From: Brachypterus glaber
Taxonomy: Eukaryota > Arthropoda > Insecta > Coleoptera > Kateretidae
Reading direction: 5' to 3'
Assembly: GCA_958510825.1 (NCBI GenBank)
Contig: OY294045.1
Coordinates: forward strand, 98,392,988 to 98,456,987
DNA: 64,000 nt
Shown: positions 44,627 to 56,483 of the stretch, in pieces
Position numbering within the stretch: position 1 is the first letter of the stretch
How the letters are laid out: each line of letters starts with the position of its first letter
Program-made: the position numbers and the translations under genes
Notes under the pieces: model-generated
Databases searched by the model: none
Seen by the model: the letters and a program-made list of their open reading frames with translations, nothing else
Told to the model about the DNA's origin: nothing

Positions 44627-45832
44627 CTCTAGTTTCTATTAGTTAAAATGTTTAAAAGTTTGTTTCTTTCAAAGCAATATCAGTGAAGTGAGTTAAATTA
44701 TTATATCAATCTTTATCTGGGACTAGTTTTCTTAATAATACCTTCGTCAAAAATTTAGAAAACGTTTTCTACCGCCTTCTTAAGAATGTCAACCGGTCTG
44801 GTGCGTAATACTAATTTATTGCTTGCGACATTGTCCGATCGAGTTGGCAAATAAACCAGACTTTATTTGACATTTGATGGACAACCCACGTTCGATACTG
44901 TACCAATAATGATGCTTACATACGCTGTTTTTATCGATAATTTGAATAAATAATCTAAAACTACATACTGAACAACTGAACTCGATATAAAATCTCTCTC
45001 TTTATAGAACAACTTAATAAATTCACTCGATAAACATTAAATTGTTTATATACTTTTTTAGATCCACGGACAATGGTAATTTCTTGCAAAGAAGTTCATT
45101 TTAATGCGAGATTATCTTCTTATAAGCAAGACATGGTTTCACAGTGGTGCATGTATTTATAATTTTTTTTAACTCTTGTATGCTTTTTATACCAAAGACT
45201 AAAAAATATATTCCAAAATGCATTGTTTAAACATACTTTTTTTTATTTATTAAAGAATTAACTTGAAAGTTTTTTTCGCCCGCTATCTAAAACTTGTTAT
45301 TTTTAAGCTTTTTAAAAGAAGATGCTTTACCTTTACTGCAATATTTATAAAGAAATATGACCTTTAGGTCACTTTTGGTCTTGAACTAACTGTTCTTTTT
45401 GACCAGATACAGTTATTATAATCATTGCATACAAAATAAAAATTTCTTCTATAACATAACTTCAAAATATATGTTAACGGATTAATCTGTATTCATCCAC
45501 TAAAATAAATTAAAAACACAAAATTTCAATTGTAAAATCAGTTTCAATATTTATAATATTCATAGAACGGTTCAGAAGTATTACTATTTTCATAACAGAC
45601 ACATTTTAACAGAAATTTATCACCAAGCTATAGCTTTTTTAATTTGAAAATGAAACCGCACGCAAAACAAACGATTCAACTGTTTTTTTAGCGATTTGAT
45701 TAGATAGCAATTTGTCATGGAAAACTAGATAAGTAATAAGACACTAAAAAGAAATACTTTTTGCAATTTAAAATTAAGTATATTTTAATAATTTATTATA
45801 ATTAGTAACAATCGAATAAAAAATATTGTATG
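44627..45832. other. AT-rich spacer, nothing recognised
   Basis: No coding frame or repeat relative found in 1.2 kb. Confidence 0.5.
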
Positions 45833-45937
45833 CAAAAAGTTAAATTTCGATTTCGTAGGTTTATTACCATTGGGCAGGCTCGATCGGCCGGTCCTCGGCT
45901 TCTAAAAACCTACTCAATCGAAAAACTTAACTTTTTG
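45833..45937. repeat. Hairpin with GC-rich loop
   Basis: CAAAAAGTTAA.TTTCGATT..GTAGGTTT and its inverse around GGCAGGCTCGATCGGCCGG. Same plan as families B and E. Confidence 0.7.
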
Positions 45938-46649
45938 CCCTTGTATTATATTAAATAACTATTATAAAATCCTTTATAACAGCTAAGACCAAAACAAACT
46001 AACTGAATACCTATACTGTACATAAAATAATATTTTATTTTGAAACTGAGAATATAAATATGAAATAATTTTGTTAGTGTAAATTGGATTAAACGGGTTT
46101 ACCAGGTACGCGACACCGGCTCGTTGCACAAATACTAATTGAACATCAAGTAGACCGTCGTGGTCAGACAAAAAGTTGCTCCAGAAGGCGGTTAACATGT
46201 GTTCTCTGTGGCTTTTTAGAGCAGTTCACATTGGCAAAAATAAACTAAATTGTAGCCAAAACTTATTAAAGCGAAATGCACAATATACACATAATCTTTC
46301 TGCTTAAAAAAAATTGTTTTGATTGATTGATTACCCTAGACAAATTTTTACTTTCAGTAGGTTAATTAATTTATTTTTTATCGAGTTCCTTTGTAACTAT
46401 GTAAGTTTTTAATTGTATACGTTATTGTTTATTTTATCATTTAATTTTTATATGTGTACTTATTATACTTCGTTCTATTTTAGTATTATTTATTGTTTGT
46501 GCTGATGATGTGAATAAAGAAATTCACGAAATCCGGATCCATAGATAAATAAAATTTTTGAGAAGAGAGGGTTGAATTTTGTTAAGTTTAATTTGAAGTG
46601 AATTTATGACATTTTTTGGAAAATGGATTTTTTTATAAGAAAATTACAG
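45938..46649. other. AT-rich spacer, possible LINE 3' UTR
   Basis: 46380-46545 is T-rich and ends GTGAATAAAGAAATTC, ATAGATAAATAAAA, which resembles a LINE 3' end, but there is no coding part. Confidence 0.4.
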
Positions 46650-46785
46650 GAGAGCCCCTAGCACAAGCATATGGCTTATTTGGGGCTCTCCATGACTTTG
46701 TGTATAATATATAAATAAATAAATAAATAAATTAAATAAATAAATAAATAAATAAACAAATAAATAAATAAATAAATAAATAAAA
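46650..46785 (+). repeat. Hairpin plus (TAAA)n, probable LINE 3' terminus
   Basis: GAGAGCCCC ... GGGGCTCTC is a 9-bp stem (46650-46690), followed 20 bp on by a (TAAA)n array of some 18 units. A stem-loop before a tandem-repeat tail is common at LINE 3' ends. Confidence 0.6.
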
Positions 46786-47165
46786 TAGTAACTTTTGCCA
46801 ATAAATTTGGTTACTTTCGATAACGTGCGATCGCGCGGCTATCCTTTGTGACAACGAGGAGACTATGAAGAAGATACGACGAAAATGATTTGAACGGATA
46901 TTATCGCCGAAACGGATCGCAAAAGATTCCATGGATTTACTGCAGTGACATGCGACAAGGAACATTGTCAGTTTAGATTTTATGGGTTTTTGGTTCCACG
47001 GGACGTTAACAATTAACCCATTTAACTTCACATGTATGGGCTAGTAAGTATCTATCTTAAAGAGACCTATATGCAAATGATTTTTGATTTTTATCTACTA
47101 GTTGTAACTGGTTATAAATACAAAATATCTAATAGTATATAGTACATTTTCGCAGTCAAAAACAT
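46786..47165. other. Spacer, first half GC-richer
   Basis: 46830-47000 has several CpGs but no recognised gene. Confidence 0.45.
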
Positions 47166-47275
47166 AAAATTTTCTTTAGTTACCTTTAATAAAGGTAGTC
47201 TTTAGTTAAAGTTAGTCTTTAGTTAAAGTTAATCTTTAGTTAAAGTTAGTTAAAGGTTAATAAAGGTAGGTTAAG
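47166..47275 (+). repeat. 17-bp minisatellite, three units
   Basis: TCTTTAGTTAAAGTTAG/A three times in a row, with partial units on both sides. Confidence 0.85.
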
Positions 47276-47837
47276 CTGGATCTATGAACTGCGACATTCT
47301 AAATTTACATTAAAAAATATGCAAATATGGGCATCCAAAAAAGTCTCTGTCTCTCTCTCTCTGTATTTGGTCTTTTTCTTCCGAATAATTAACCAGGGTT
47401 TCTCTATATAATCATGAGGTTTCCAGTACGCAAGTACTAATCGGATATGTATCCTGACTTGCGCACTATCACTGATAAATTACTACTTTAGTAATTTCCA
47501 CGCTAATATAAAAAGTTATCATTAAAAACACAAAAAAAATTATCTTCAAACGTCCATTATTATTAACTTAAAATTCAACAGTTCACACGATTAATAACCA
47601 CAAATATATGGTTCATTTTAACTTGTACATAATACATTAATATAAAAATACTCTAGGCACATCATAGAAGACGGTAAAACAAAAATACACAAGGCACATC
47701 ATAAAAGATGGCAAATTCGCTGCACTGGAATGTGCCAAGAAAGAAACATCCGTCCCATTCAAAGGCCACGCTGTAACTCATCCAAAAAAGTCAGAGTAGA
47801 AAACTTGGCAGTCGTAGGGATCTCTTTAGAAGTTCCA
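47276..47837. other. Spacer, nothing recognised
   Basis: A CT run at 47345-47360. AGGCACATCATAGAAGACGG and AGGCACATCATAAAAGATGG (47654, 47692) form a small direct repeat. Confidence 0.5.
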
Positions 47838-48251
47838 AATGGAGCTCTCTACAACTAGAATTATGAAACAAAAGACGTCTACCCTATCTCTATCTCATTT
47901 GTGCTACACTTTCCAGCCAACCAAATAAATACTGTATTTTTTTTTCATACAACAAATACAGTATTTATTTGGTTGGCCGGAAAGTGTAGCACTGAGCGGC
48001 ACGAACGAACATAGCTAATGTGAATCTGTAGAATAAGATAATTCTACTAAAATTTAGATGGCGCCAGTAATTTCTTTAATTAAAATAATATAGTTACACT
48101 TTTCGCCCGGCCAAGTAAATATTGTATTTGTTCAACAAAGAACAAATACAGAATTCGTTTGGTTGGGTGGAAGTGGTAGTGTATGTATGTCTTCTATCCT
48201 TTTTGGGTAGAACTTTTGTCTCTGTCTAATCTAACGGGAGAAATCGCCATT
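47838..48251 (+). mobile_element. Double-hairpin MITE (family C), copy 6
   Basis: 414 bp, full length, standard order. Confidence 0.9.
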
Positions 48252-49010
48252 GGACTTTTATGTTATGTGTTTTATAACGAAGGAAATCAGATACTAAGTT
48301 ATTAACTTAATGGGTTTGCACTTTCCTTCTAAGTTTGGTTTAGTTTTATAAATTGATAATAATTTTTGTATAATTTTAAAAGATAACTTTATAAATGTAG
48401 AATGAATTTGCACCAAGAATATCTGTTAAAAACTAATCAAGTAGAACTAATAAACTAGAATAGTTTATATTGAAATTAATTTGTCAAATTATCTGGGAAA
48501 CACACATTCTATTAAGACTTCTATTAACCCGTAACCAGAGACATTCCGTTTTAATATACGCGTATACGCGACAGTGCTGCTGTCGTATTTATATGCACTG
48601 AACTGCGACATATTCCTTTTCTTTAAATTCGACCAAACACAAGCCAGCAACCACATGTGTAGTTAAAATAATTCAGCCACACTGGGTGTCGCTGGATTGT
48701 GATTGGTTAAAATAGGCTGTCAAAAAGTATTTCTGTAGCGTTACAAAGTTTTCTGTATGTACCTTTAGTCAAATTTTCTCAGACGTAGCATCTCCCCAAC
48801 GTATATATTATTTTTTATTAAAAAAATATATAAACAAACTAAATATATTTTGTACTAGTGACAATTGTTAACCATACAGTGGAATACATTTTAGAGCTTC
48901 TAATTAAAAATATGAGTTCTATAAGCATATTAACTAAAAAAAAAATTGGTTTGACAAAAACATCAAGCCTAATTTCATTCGCATGGTTTGGCATTGCCTG
49001 TTTTATATCT
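48252..49010. other. Spacer, nothing recognised
   Basis: 48556-48572 has the CGCGTATACGCG palindrome. No gene. Confidence 0.5.
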
Positions 49011-49587
49011 TTTTCTATTTTGCGACTCTTATAAGCTCATAATCATACGCATTTTGCGTGTTCTTATAGGCCAATAAGAGGTCTGTACTTTTTGTTCTTT
49101 TGGGTTGGCAACAGACCTGGCCTATCGCTTGACGTTTTCCGTACAAATGTCAATCAGGCCTATTCACACGTACCATTGAAATCTATTCAATATTGATAAA
49201 AATTACAATCCCATGCAGTTTTAATACAGTTGACGTAAATGACATTGCAATTTTTGTCAATATTGCCACAAATCTCAATCTCAATGGTACATGTGAATAG
49301 GCCTGAATGTCGCTTTAAAGTTGAATATTCTACAAAATTTTGTGTTTAGGTTATTTTTACCATGTTAAAATTGTGGCTTGGTTAATTGCAGTAAAAAAGA
49401 GAAGAGATGACTATAAAATATATCAAAATATAATTTGTAGTTTTTTTTTAATTTAGAGCATAATAGAAAAAATTGTATAAAGCACTCGTTTCATAACACG
49501 TTTTTAACGCACTAGTACTTCAGAAAACTCGCCGCAAGCGGCTCGTTTGGACTTTTTGTTATGAAACTAGTACTTTAATATACTATT
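49011..49587 (+). mobile_element. Family B hairpin MITE, copy 5, interrupted and deleted
   Basis: Module 1 is split by the 151-bp element at 49155-49305. About 70 bp are missing near 49440. The right arm of the hairpin has lost about 35 bp, replaced by TTTGGACTTTTTG (49546-49558). Confidence 0.85.
49155..49305. mobile_element. 151-bp MITE with 3-bp duplication AAT
   Basis: Termini CAGGCCTATTCAC..GTACCA and exact-type inverse ...GTGAATAGGCCTG. AAT at 49152-49154 and 49306-49308; the uninterrupted family B copy reads CAAATGTCAATGTCGC here, proving the insertion point. Confidence 0.9.
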
Positions 49588-49673
49588 ATATATTCTAAGC
49601 ATAGATGCAACAAATAAAAAAAAACATAAAGAGGTCTCCTTTTTTTTGCTGGATGCAAACAATCTAATTTTAA

Positions 49674-50174
49674 AGGGCCGCTAGAACACAGATCGACTTA
49701 ATTAAATTCGAAATCAAATACCTTGGGCATTTTCTGTGTGATAATCTGAGTGACAACAAAGATATACAACGTCACTATAAAACTCTATGTGTCCGGGCAA
49801 ACATGATTGCTAGGAAATTTCAAAAGTGTTCTATTAGTGTCAAAGATCTCCTGTTTAAAACCTACTGTTATAACCTCTATTCGGGCGAGCTATGGTGCGA
49901 TCACACCATGGCATTGTGGCGCGCACTGCGTATCTGCTACAATGACTCTTACCGCATCTTACATAGACACCCACGTTATACCAGTGCATCGGAGATGTTT
50001 GCCTTAGCACGCATAGATACTTTAGATGCACTGCGTCGAAAAAGACTTGCCAGTTTTGTAAATCGTCTGCTACAGTGCTCAAACTCACTTTTGCAGGGAT
50101 TGGTTTCATCTGATGTATTTTGGTCATCTCCCATAATTGAAAAGTGGTGGAAACTCTGTTTTTTTCTCTTGTAA
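49674..50174 (+). pseudogene. CR1/L2-like LINE RT C-terminal remnant
   Basis: Open from 49674 (after TAA 49671-49673) to a stop at 50172-50174; the ATG at 49803 is internal. The protein runs KYLGHFLCDN, then CVRANMIARKF, DLLFKTYCYNLYSGELW and YNDSYRILHRHPRYTSASEMF, a block I know from the post-palm part of CR1/L2-type RTs (R.N.L..KF ... F..YC..LY...LW ... LPRY.SAS.MF). The palm motifs are missing. The 3' UTR ends ATGGCCATTAGGCTGGAATA-AATGCATTATATAATTAA at about 50300, typical for this clade. Confidence 0.8.
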
Positions 50175-50300
50175 CCACCTTCACTTTCACCTTTGTAAAT
50201 ATTTATAATTAATTTTAATTTTTGTTTTTTTTTTTATGTTTGTTATGTTATTACTATCCTTGTCATATGGCCATTAGGCTGGAATAAATGCATTATATAA

Positions 50301-50908
50301 TTAAGGGGTAAATATTGCAATTTGAAACCTACAATACTTCTCACAGACAGCATGTCTGCAGTTACGGGTTAGGCTTGTTTTAATAAAATGTTCTAATTAG
50401 TACGTACAAACATCGTTATCCTTTTAAACGAGATTAAATAAGTTCTACTCGGTCTACGTTGTTGCAATTGCGTACCGCATTTTTATCATTCCAGTCAATA
50501 TTCAACGATAGCATGTATAGACTGCGCCGGAAAGAAATAAAATAAAATAAAAACAAAAAGTAGTAAAAAATAGTTATAGTTTTATGGTATTACTTATTAT
50601 TATGATATCTTATTTTTCCCTTAGCTGGTATTGGAAATAGACCAAGGCTTAAAATAATTTCAACAATTGTTTGGACTTTTGAAAATAATGAATATTCAGT
50701 AATGTTGACTGGTTTGATTTGAATACTAAAATCTTGTGCTTTCCTTGTAAAATTTTAAAATGCATTTTTAATGTTCATGCGAGAAACACAATATTTTAAT
50801 ATCCCAACCAATCCTTTTCCTTTTTAGTAAATTCACCAAAACACTTTTGAATATTTATTAATTTGGAAAAATATAACCAAACGCAGAAAGGGTTGGGGTT
50901 ATTCTTAT
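50301..50908. other. AT-rich spacer, nothing recognised
   Basis: TTTGGACTTTT at 50670-50680. No gene. Confidence 0.5.
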
Positions 50909-51055
50909 TTTACATCGGCACTTAGTGCTACTAAGAGTGCCGATGTATTGAAATCTTCGCCGAAAGGTCAAAATCTTTGACCACGTTTTTTTTTCATATT
51001 TCTCGACGTTTTAGACCATTCTGAGTAGAAATCAGTAAAAAAATTTTTTGCGTCC

Positions 51056-51087
<32 letters not shown>

Positions 51088-51580
51088 AACTCCATTTCTA
51101 CATGAGATATGTTATTTCTTATCGTATTCCGAAGAGCTTATTAGATTTTGGGGGTAAACGATTGGGGGTAAGGGGGTAAAAACAGGGTAAAACTCCTATT
51201 TTTAGCGTTTTTTGTTTATAATTAAGGCAATTATTATTGTATTTGATTAATTTAGCACTTATATAAAAGATAATTTTAAATTAGTCAAAAAATGTTATAA
51301 ATAACGTTTTCCTAAAACGCATTGTTTTCGAAATATTGGCGTTTAAAGCAGTAAAAGGTTTTTTAGCATCTCACATAACCCGATTTCAAAAAATTATATT
51401 TTAAATAAAGGCTCTTTTTAAGCCCTGTTATATACAGTTTTTTGCTAGAATATAATGTTTTAAAGATACAGAATTTAAAATCAAACAAAACACCTAGTTT
51501 GAAATTTGCAAACTAGATGGCTCTAGTGTACAAACAGTGCCGATGTTTTGACAGGGTGCTTGCAATGTTTCATCTAGTTT
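50909..51580 (+). mobile_element. ACATCGGCACT family (F), copy 4
   Basis: Complete ends; several small internal deletions (near 51112, 51370, 51425). Confidence 0.9.
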
Positions 51581-51892
51581 TATCTTCAATTTATTTTTGG
51601 TGAAAATGAAGGGAAAGTATTTTTTTTTCTTTTTAAATCAACTAATTGAAATATAACGGAACAGCTGGCTTAATATCGCGTTACACTTGCACATACAACT
51701 TGTAAACATGTTTGTAATAAATTGCGAATACATTTCCATTTTCATTAGGCCATATTGGGACAATCCAACAGTTTTTTTTTCAACAACTTAAATACTTGAA
51801 AATCCGAATCCAAGAGTTACGAGTAAAGACTGTTAAGTATTTGTAGGTACCATGATAGAATTTAATGTCATTATATTTAATTTCCATATTTT
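51581..51892. other. AT-rich spacer, nothing recognised
   Basis: No feature found. Confidence 0.5.
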
Positions 51893-52096
51893 AGGAAAGT
51901 TCAAGTATTACGTAACGCAAATTGTACCAAAATTCATACACTTCATACCCTGATTCTCGCGTTATTATAGATTATAGAGATTTCATATTTTGGATACCCC
52001 CCCTAGTGGGGGGGTAGCCGAAATATGAAATCTCTACAGCCTTGAATAACGCGAGAACCGAGGTATGAAGTGCGTTACGTAATACTTGAACGTTCC
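51893..52096. mobile_element. Foldback with GGAAAGTTCAAGTATTACGT termini
   Basis: Termini GGAA.GTTCAAGTATTACGTA and inverse; inner arms TTCTCGCGTTAT / ATAACGCGAGAA and GAGATTTCATATTT / AAATATGAAATCTC around CCCCCCTAGTGGGGGGG. Confidence 0.85.
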
Positions 52097-52587
52097 ATTA
52101 ACGAATTGCGAAATAGATCTACATTTGAAATCTTCTGCAAATGTCAAAAATTTTAGATTTTTCTGTTAATATTCTGTTAAAAGTCCAAATAATAAATTAT
52201 ATTGGGCCTTAATGTGATCCTTGATATTAGAAGTTACAAATCTTTCATTTTAAAAAATATTATCACTTATTGAGTATATTTTTACAACCAATACACGTTG
52301 TTTATTATTTGTGAGATATGAGTATGAAAGGAAAGCCTTAACAACTTACATAACCTCAAATAAACGTGGGTGGAATCTGGTGATTGCCAGTCAGTGCACC
52401 TTTTAAGGCCTAAAAGCTAATCTATTTTTTAATTTTTTTTTGTAGTAACGTTGTTACAAGGTTATAGTTTATTTAACAAAAAAAAATTTTCATTAACAAG
52501 TTCCATTTTTCCTTGCTAACTTACACAAGACTTTTAGTCAAGGCGTCAAGTGAAGGACGCCATGATTCGTAATAGTTTATTAATATG
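52097..52587. other. AT-rich spacer, nothing recognised
   Basis: AAAAGTCCAAA at 52179-52189. No gene. Confidence 0.5.
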
Positions 52588-53116
52588 TTTTTCTATTTGC
52601 GACTCTTACAAGCTCATAATCACACGCATTTTGCGTGTTCTTATAGGCCCATAAGAGGTCTCTACTTTTTTTTCTGTTGGGTTGGCAACATACAAAAACC
52701 TATCTCTTGAAGTTTTGCGTGCAAATGTCAATGTCGATTTAAAGTTTAATTTTTTACAAAATTTTTTGTTGGGTTATTTTTTACCGTCTTAAAATTGTGG
52801 ACTGGTTAATTGCAGTGAAAAAAGAATAGATGACTGTAAAATATATCAGAATATCATTTGTTCTTAGAATTTTAAACATAGTGTAAACTGTAATGCCAAC
52901 CCAAAACAAAAATCCCTAAATCAGTCATAAATTTAAATTTAAGTTTTTTAAATTTTAGAGCAAAATAGAAAAAATTGTATAAAGAAAGCACTCGTTTCAT
53001 AATACGTTTTTAGAGCACTGGTACTTTAGAAAACTCGCCGCAAGCAGCTCGTTTTCTAAACTTGTACTCGTGCGCTAAAAACGTATGTTATGAAACTAGT
53101 ACTTTAATATACTATT
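52588..53116 (+). mobile_element. Family B hairpin MITE, copy 6
   Basis: Full length, both modules, core CTCGCCGCAAGCAGCTCG; ends TACTATT directly beside the RT remnant. Confidence 0.9.
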
Positions 53117-53119
53117 TTA

Positions 53120-53542
53120 TTTTAAAATATAATCTGCAACAGATGTAGGCAAAATTTCATACTACAAAAGAAAATACTAAGATGTATCGTGGGATGTCCT
53201 AGTAGAGAATCATGCAAACCGTTATTTAAAAAATTTAGAATCTTAACCGTGCCTGCCCTATATATTTTTAACCTAATTATGCTGGTTAGGGAAAAAAATA
53301 TGGAACTGAAAAAAAATGAGGACATTCACAGGTACGAGACAAGAAAAAAAGAAAACATATATCAGCCATTTTCTAGGATAAATGTAAGTAGAGATAACTG
53401 CTATAATAAAGGTATAACATTCTATAATAAACTACCACGTACAATTTTAAGCATTAGTAGTAAAAATCATTTTAAAACCACACAAAAAAATTACCTAATT
53501 GAACTGGTACCGTACTCAGCTGAGGATGTACGTTTTGTTTAG
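53120..53542 (+). pseudogene. LINE RT thumb and C-terminus
   Basis: Frame open from about 53120 to the stop at 53540-53542. LQKKILRCIVGCPSRESCKP, then FKKFRILTVPALYIF, then RYETRKKENIY and NKGITFYNKLP give the thumb and tail of the same LINE group as the remnant at 2882. The palm is missing; the left edge meets a family B MITE, so the rest may have been displaced or deleted there. A T/A-rich 3' UTR and a (TATC)n tail follow. Confidence 0.8.
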
Positions 53543-53755
53543 TGTTAATATGATAATATGCAAAAAGTCCAAACTTAAAACCTTATTTTAATTGTGATGT
53601 ATATTAATGTATGATGCATACATTATTATATAGTTTAAACTATTTATTCTTAAATTATTATTCTTTTAGACGTATCTTGTAACATGACTAAGTTTATATA
53701 GTCTAGGTACCTACTCTGTGTACTCATATGTATCATGTTATATTGGTAAATAAAT

Positions 53756-53756
53756 A

Positions 53757-53791
<35 letters not shown>
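53756..53791 (+). repeat. (TATC)n tail of the LINE at 53120
   Basis: About nine units after GGTAAATAAATA. Same unit as the tail at 4019. Confidence 0.8.
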
Positions 53792-54407
53792 GTAGACAAT
53801 GTAAGTCTGTTGTTATAGGGCGAGAAAAAGGCTTGGTGTATATTATACAAATACGAATCTATACCTAAACAAATCCATATGAATAATACATAGGTTTGGA
53901 ACGACGAAAAAGAAATAATACAGTAGTCTTGCTATGCCTTTGTTCTTCTGCCTAACGAGGTAAAAAAACTTACCTTAGTTCGGATAGAGTTATATTTATT
54001 TCAACAATTAAAGGACTAGTTAATCAAAGAGTTTCAACTTGAGACTCTCAAGGTCTCGGTTCTTGTAGAGAGTAAGGCAATTGTTTGCGGCCACAAGAAA
54101 AGGACCTGTAGTTAATTTAGGAGTAATTAGCTAATTTTTAAGGTTGGTTACCCACTAATTATCACTAAACCAACTAAAATTTAACTAATGAAATTTAATG
54201 TGACAAATAAATATGCACCAACCTATGGAGTATCAATTTTTAATTTTGATTGTTAATTAAAACTGGTTAAAACCATTAAGAAGACAGCACTGGACCAGCG
54301 CCACTGGTACTGCTGTACCTTTTTAACCCCAAACCAATTTTGTTTCTTTACCATACAAACAAACTTGTAATTAAAAATGTAATTTAACTGTGATTGGTAA
54401 TTTATTT

Positions 54408-54412
<5 letters not shown>
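53792..54412. other. Spacer, nothing recognised
   Basis: No coding frame or repeat relative found. Confidence 0.5.
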
Positions 54413-54448
<36 letters not shown>

Positions 54449-54470
54449 TATTTGTATGTAGTACTATTGG
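54413..54470 (-). repeat. (TTA)n, possible minus-strand LINE tail
   Basis: On the minus strand CATACAAATAAATAATAATA begins an array of some 12 TAA units, like the 3' ends at 5800 and 56427. No coding sequence is seen upstream (to the right). Confidence 0.5.
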
Positions 54471-56426
54471 GCATTGATACCTTTTGCTGATGTCAGCTGC
54501 TCTTCTGCAGATCTGCGATCTAATTTTAGTAATTTATTTAAATAATAATAATAATAAATATTATAAAAAAATAATATAGAACAATATAACATTATTATTA
54601 TCAATGTATATAAAAAGTATATGAAGAATCCAAATCATGAATTTTCAAATAAACATATATCAAAAGTCCAAACGATGTGAGACGCTCAGCAGGCTAAGAT
54701 TTGATACCTTCGGAGCAGCAACACTCCAAAAAGAAGAGTGCAACTCTGGCAAGATGTCCTAGCCTTCTTTATTGAAAATCTAAAAAAAATTATCACAAAT
54801 TAACCACCAACCAACCCAAAGCTAGAAAGTATAAAAAAGTCTTGGAGTAAACCTTAATACGAATATAGACAAAAAGGTACCTGTTCTGGTGACCAAACAC
54901 AATTATCTGAAAGAAAGAGGGAACGATAATTGCTCAACGCCGGTAAAAACAGATTTATTACCAAATACTCTGGCTAGCAACGATTACCATCAAACGCAGC
55001 TTCGTAAAAAAACGTGCCAGAGAAATGAAATATAACACATAATAAGCGACGCAGTCTCTAACGTAGTTGCTCATTATTTTACCGATTTATGGACTAAATA
55101 CATAAACGCCTCTCTATTGGCATTCGAACATAAAATTTACTTTATACCTATTAAACTGCGTCGTTACAACCTTTTTATTAGCCTCGCAAATTACACAAAT
55201 TGTCCAATTACCGGAGAACTCATAAGGCCATAAGAAGACCTCTTCCGTCAGAGTGAAAAAAATCTTTTAAATAACTTTGACCTTTGTACTATTATTTTTA
55301 AAAATACGCTGCATAACCTTCAAAGTACCTGGCACTTTTACACTGATTGTACAGTTTATTTAACCATTTGCAAACAACACAACTATTAAAAAGCTTTGCA
55401 AATATTGCGATATCAGAATTATAGTCACTACAAAAAATTTGTTAAATCTCAGTATTTAATATATTTATTTATTTTGACTTAGTTATTGTTAAGTTTAGGC
55501 TGCCAAATATACTTGGATGTGTATGTTTGGTTGCCTATGGTTTGCACCACCACCACCAATCCATCCTTCCAAGTGTTTACAATCAACAGCCAGCAACAAA
55601 CCAACAATAGGGCCCTATAGAACATCGATGGAGCACACAATAGGTTAGTTGCACGCTTTCCTTTCAATCTTACCCTCAAATTCCCCCCTACAAAAATAAC
55701 AAAATGCATTACAATAATGGCGGTAAATGTATTTTGAAAACATTTCAAAATTCTTTATCAAAATATTTCTCAATAATATTTTACCTTTTACATCTACAAT
55801 GGGTTTAATAAAACGCAGATTATAGATACTACTGCTTTGCTCTTTAATGTTTCGATTAGACTAAAAATTGATTAGCTCATAGTTGCACGTTTTATTACAA
55901 AATTTTACCACAAAAACTATCAAAAACCAATAACTTTAGATGCCTAGTTTCTTTTTAGATTATACCTATACACCAACAAGTTTTTGTTACATCATATCAA
56001 ATATAATAATAAAAATAAGTATTTTTGTTGCTCAATGTAATTAAAACCAATAATGGAATCCCGTGTTAATAATCACCGGTAGGCTTTATAGATTGTGGTC
56101 CCACTGAGCGATCATATTGATTCAGCATAAACGTTTTTCTTGTTGGTCTGATAGACTGGTCAAGGCTATAAGTCAGTAACAGCAAGATCGCAGCAGGACA
56201 AGTAACACCATACAAAAATTTCGACTTTTAGGTAAAAAGTATACAGATAGTTGTAGCGCAGTATTCAAAGAGCATAAGATTTTAACTGTCTTTGACTTAT
56301 ACATTTTAGAGGTTTGACTTTACGTTTTTAAAAATGAATGTATTTTTTACCAGACATAAAGAACTTTTACTGCCATTACGACATAATACCACTTTTTATC
56401 AAAAAAGTTTTTACTATAATAAGTCC
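54471..56426. other. Long spacer, nothing recognised
   Basis: A short (AAT)n at 54541-54556 and AAAAGTCCAAA at 54662. The 89-codon minus-strand frame at 55479-55748 holds a CACCACCACC run and matches no family I know. Confidence 0.45.

Positions 56427-56483
<57 letters not shown>
56427..56483 (-). repeat. (TAA)n microsatellite, possible LINE tail
   Basis: About 19 ATA units. On the minus strand it follows GACCAATAAAT, which fits a LINE 3' end in that direction. Confidence 0.6.
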
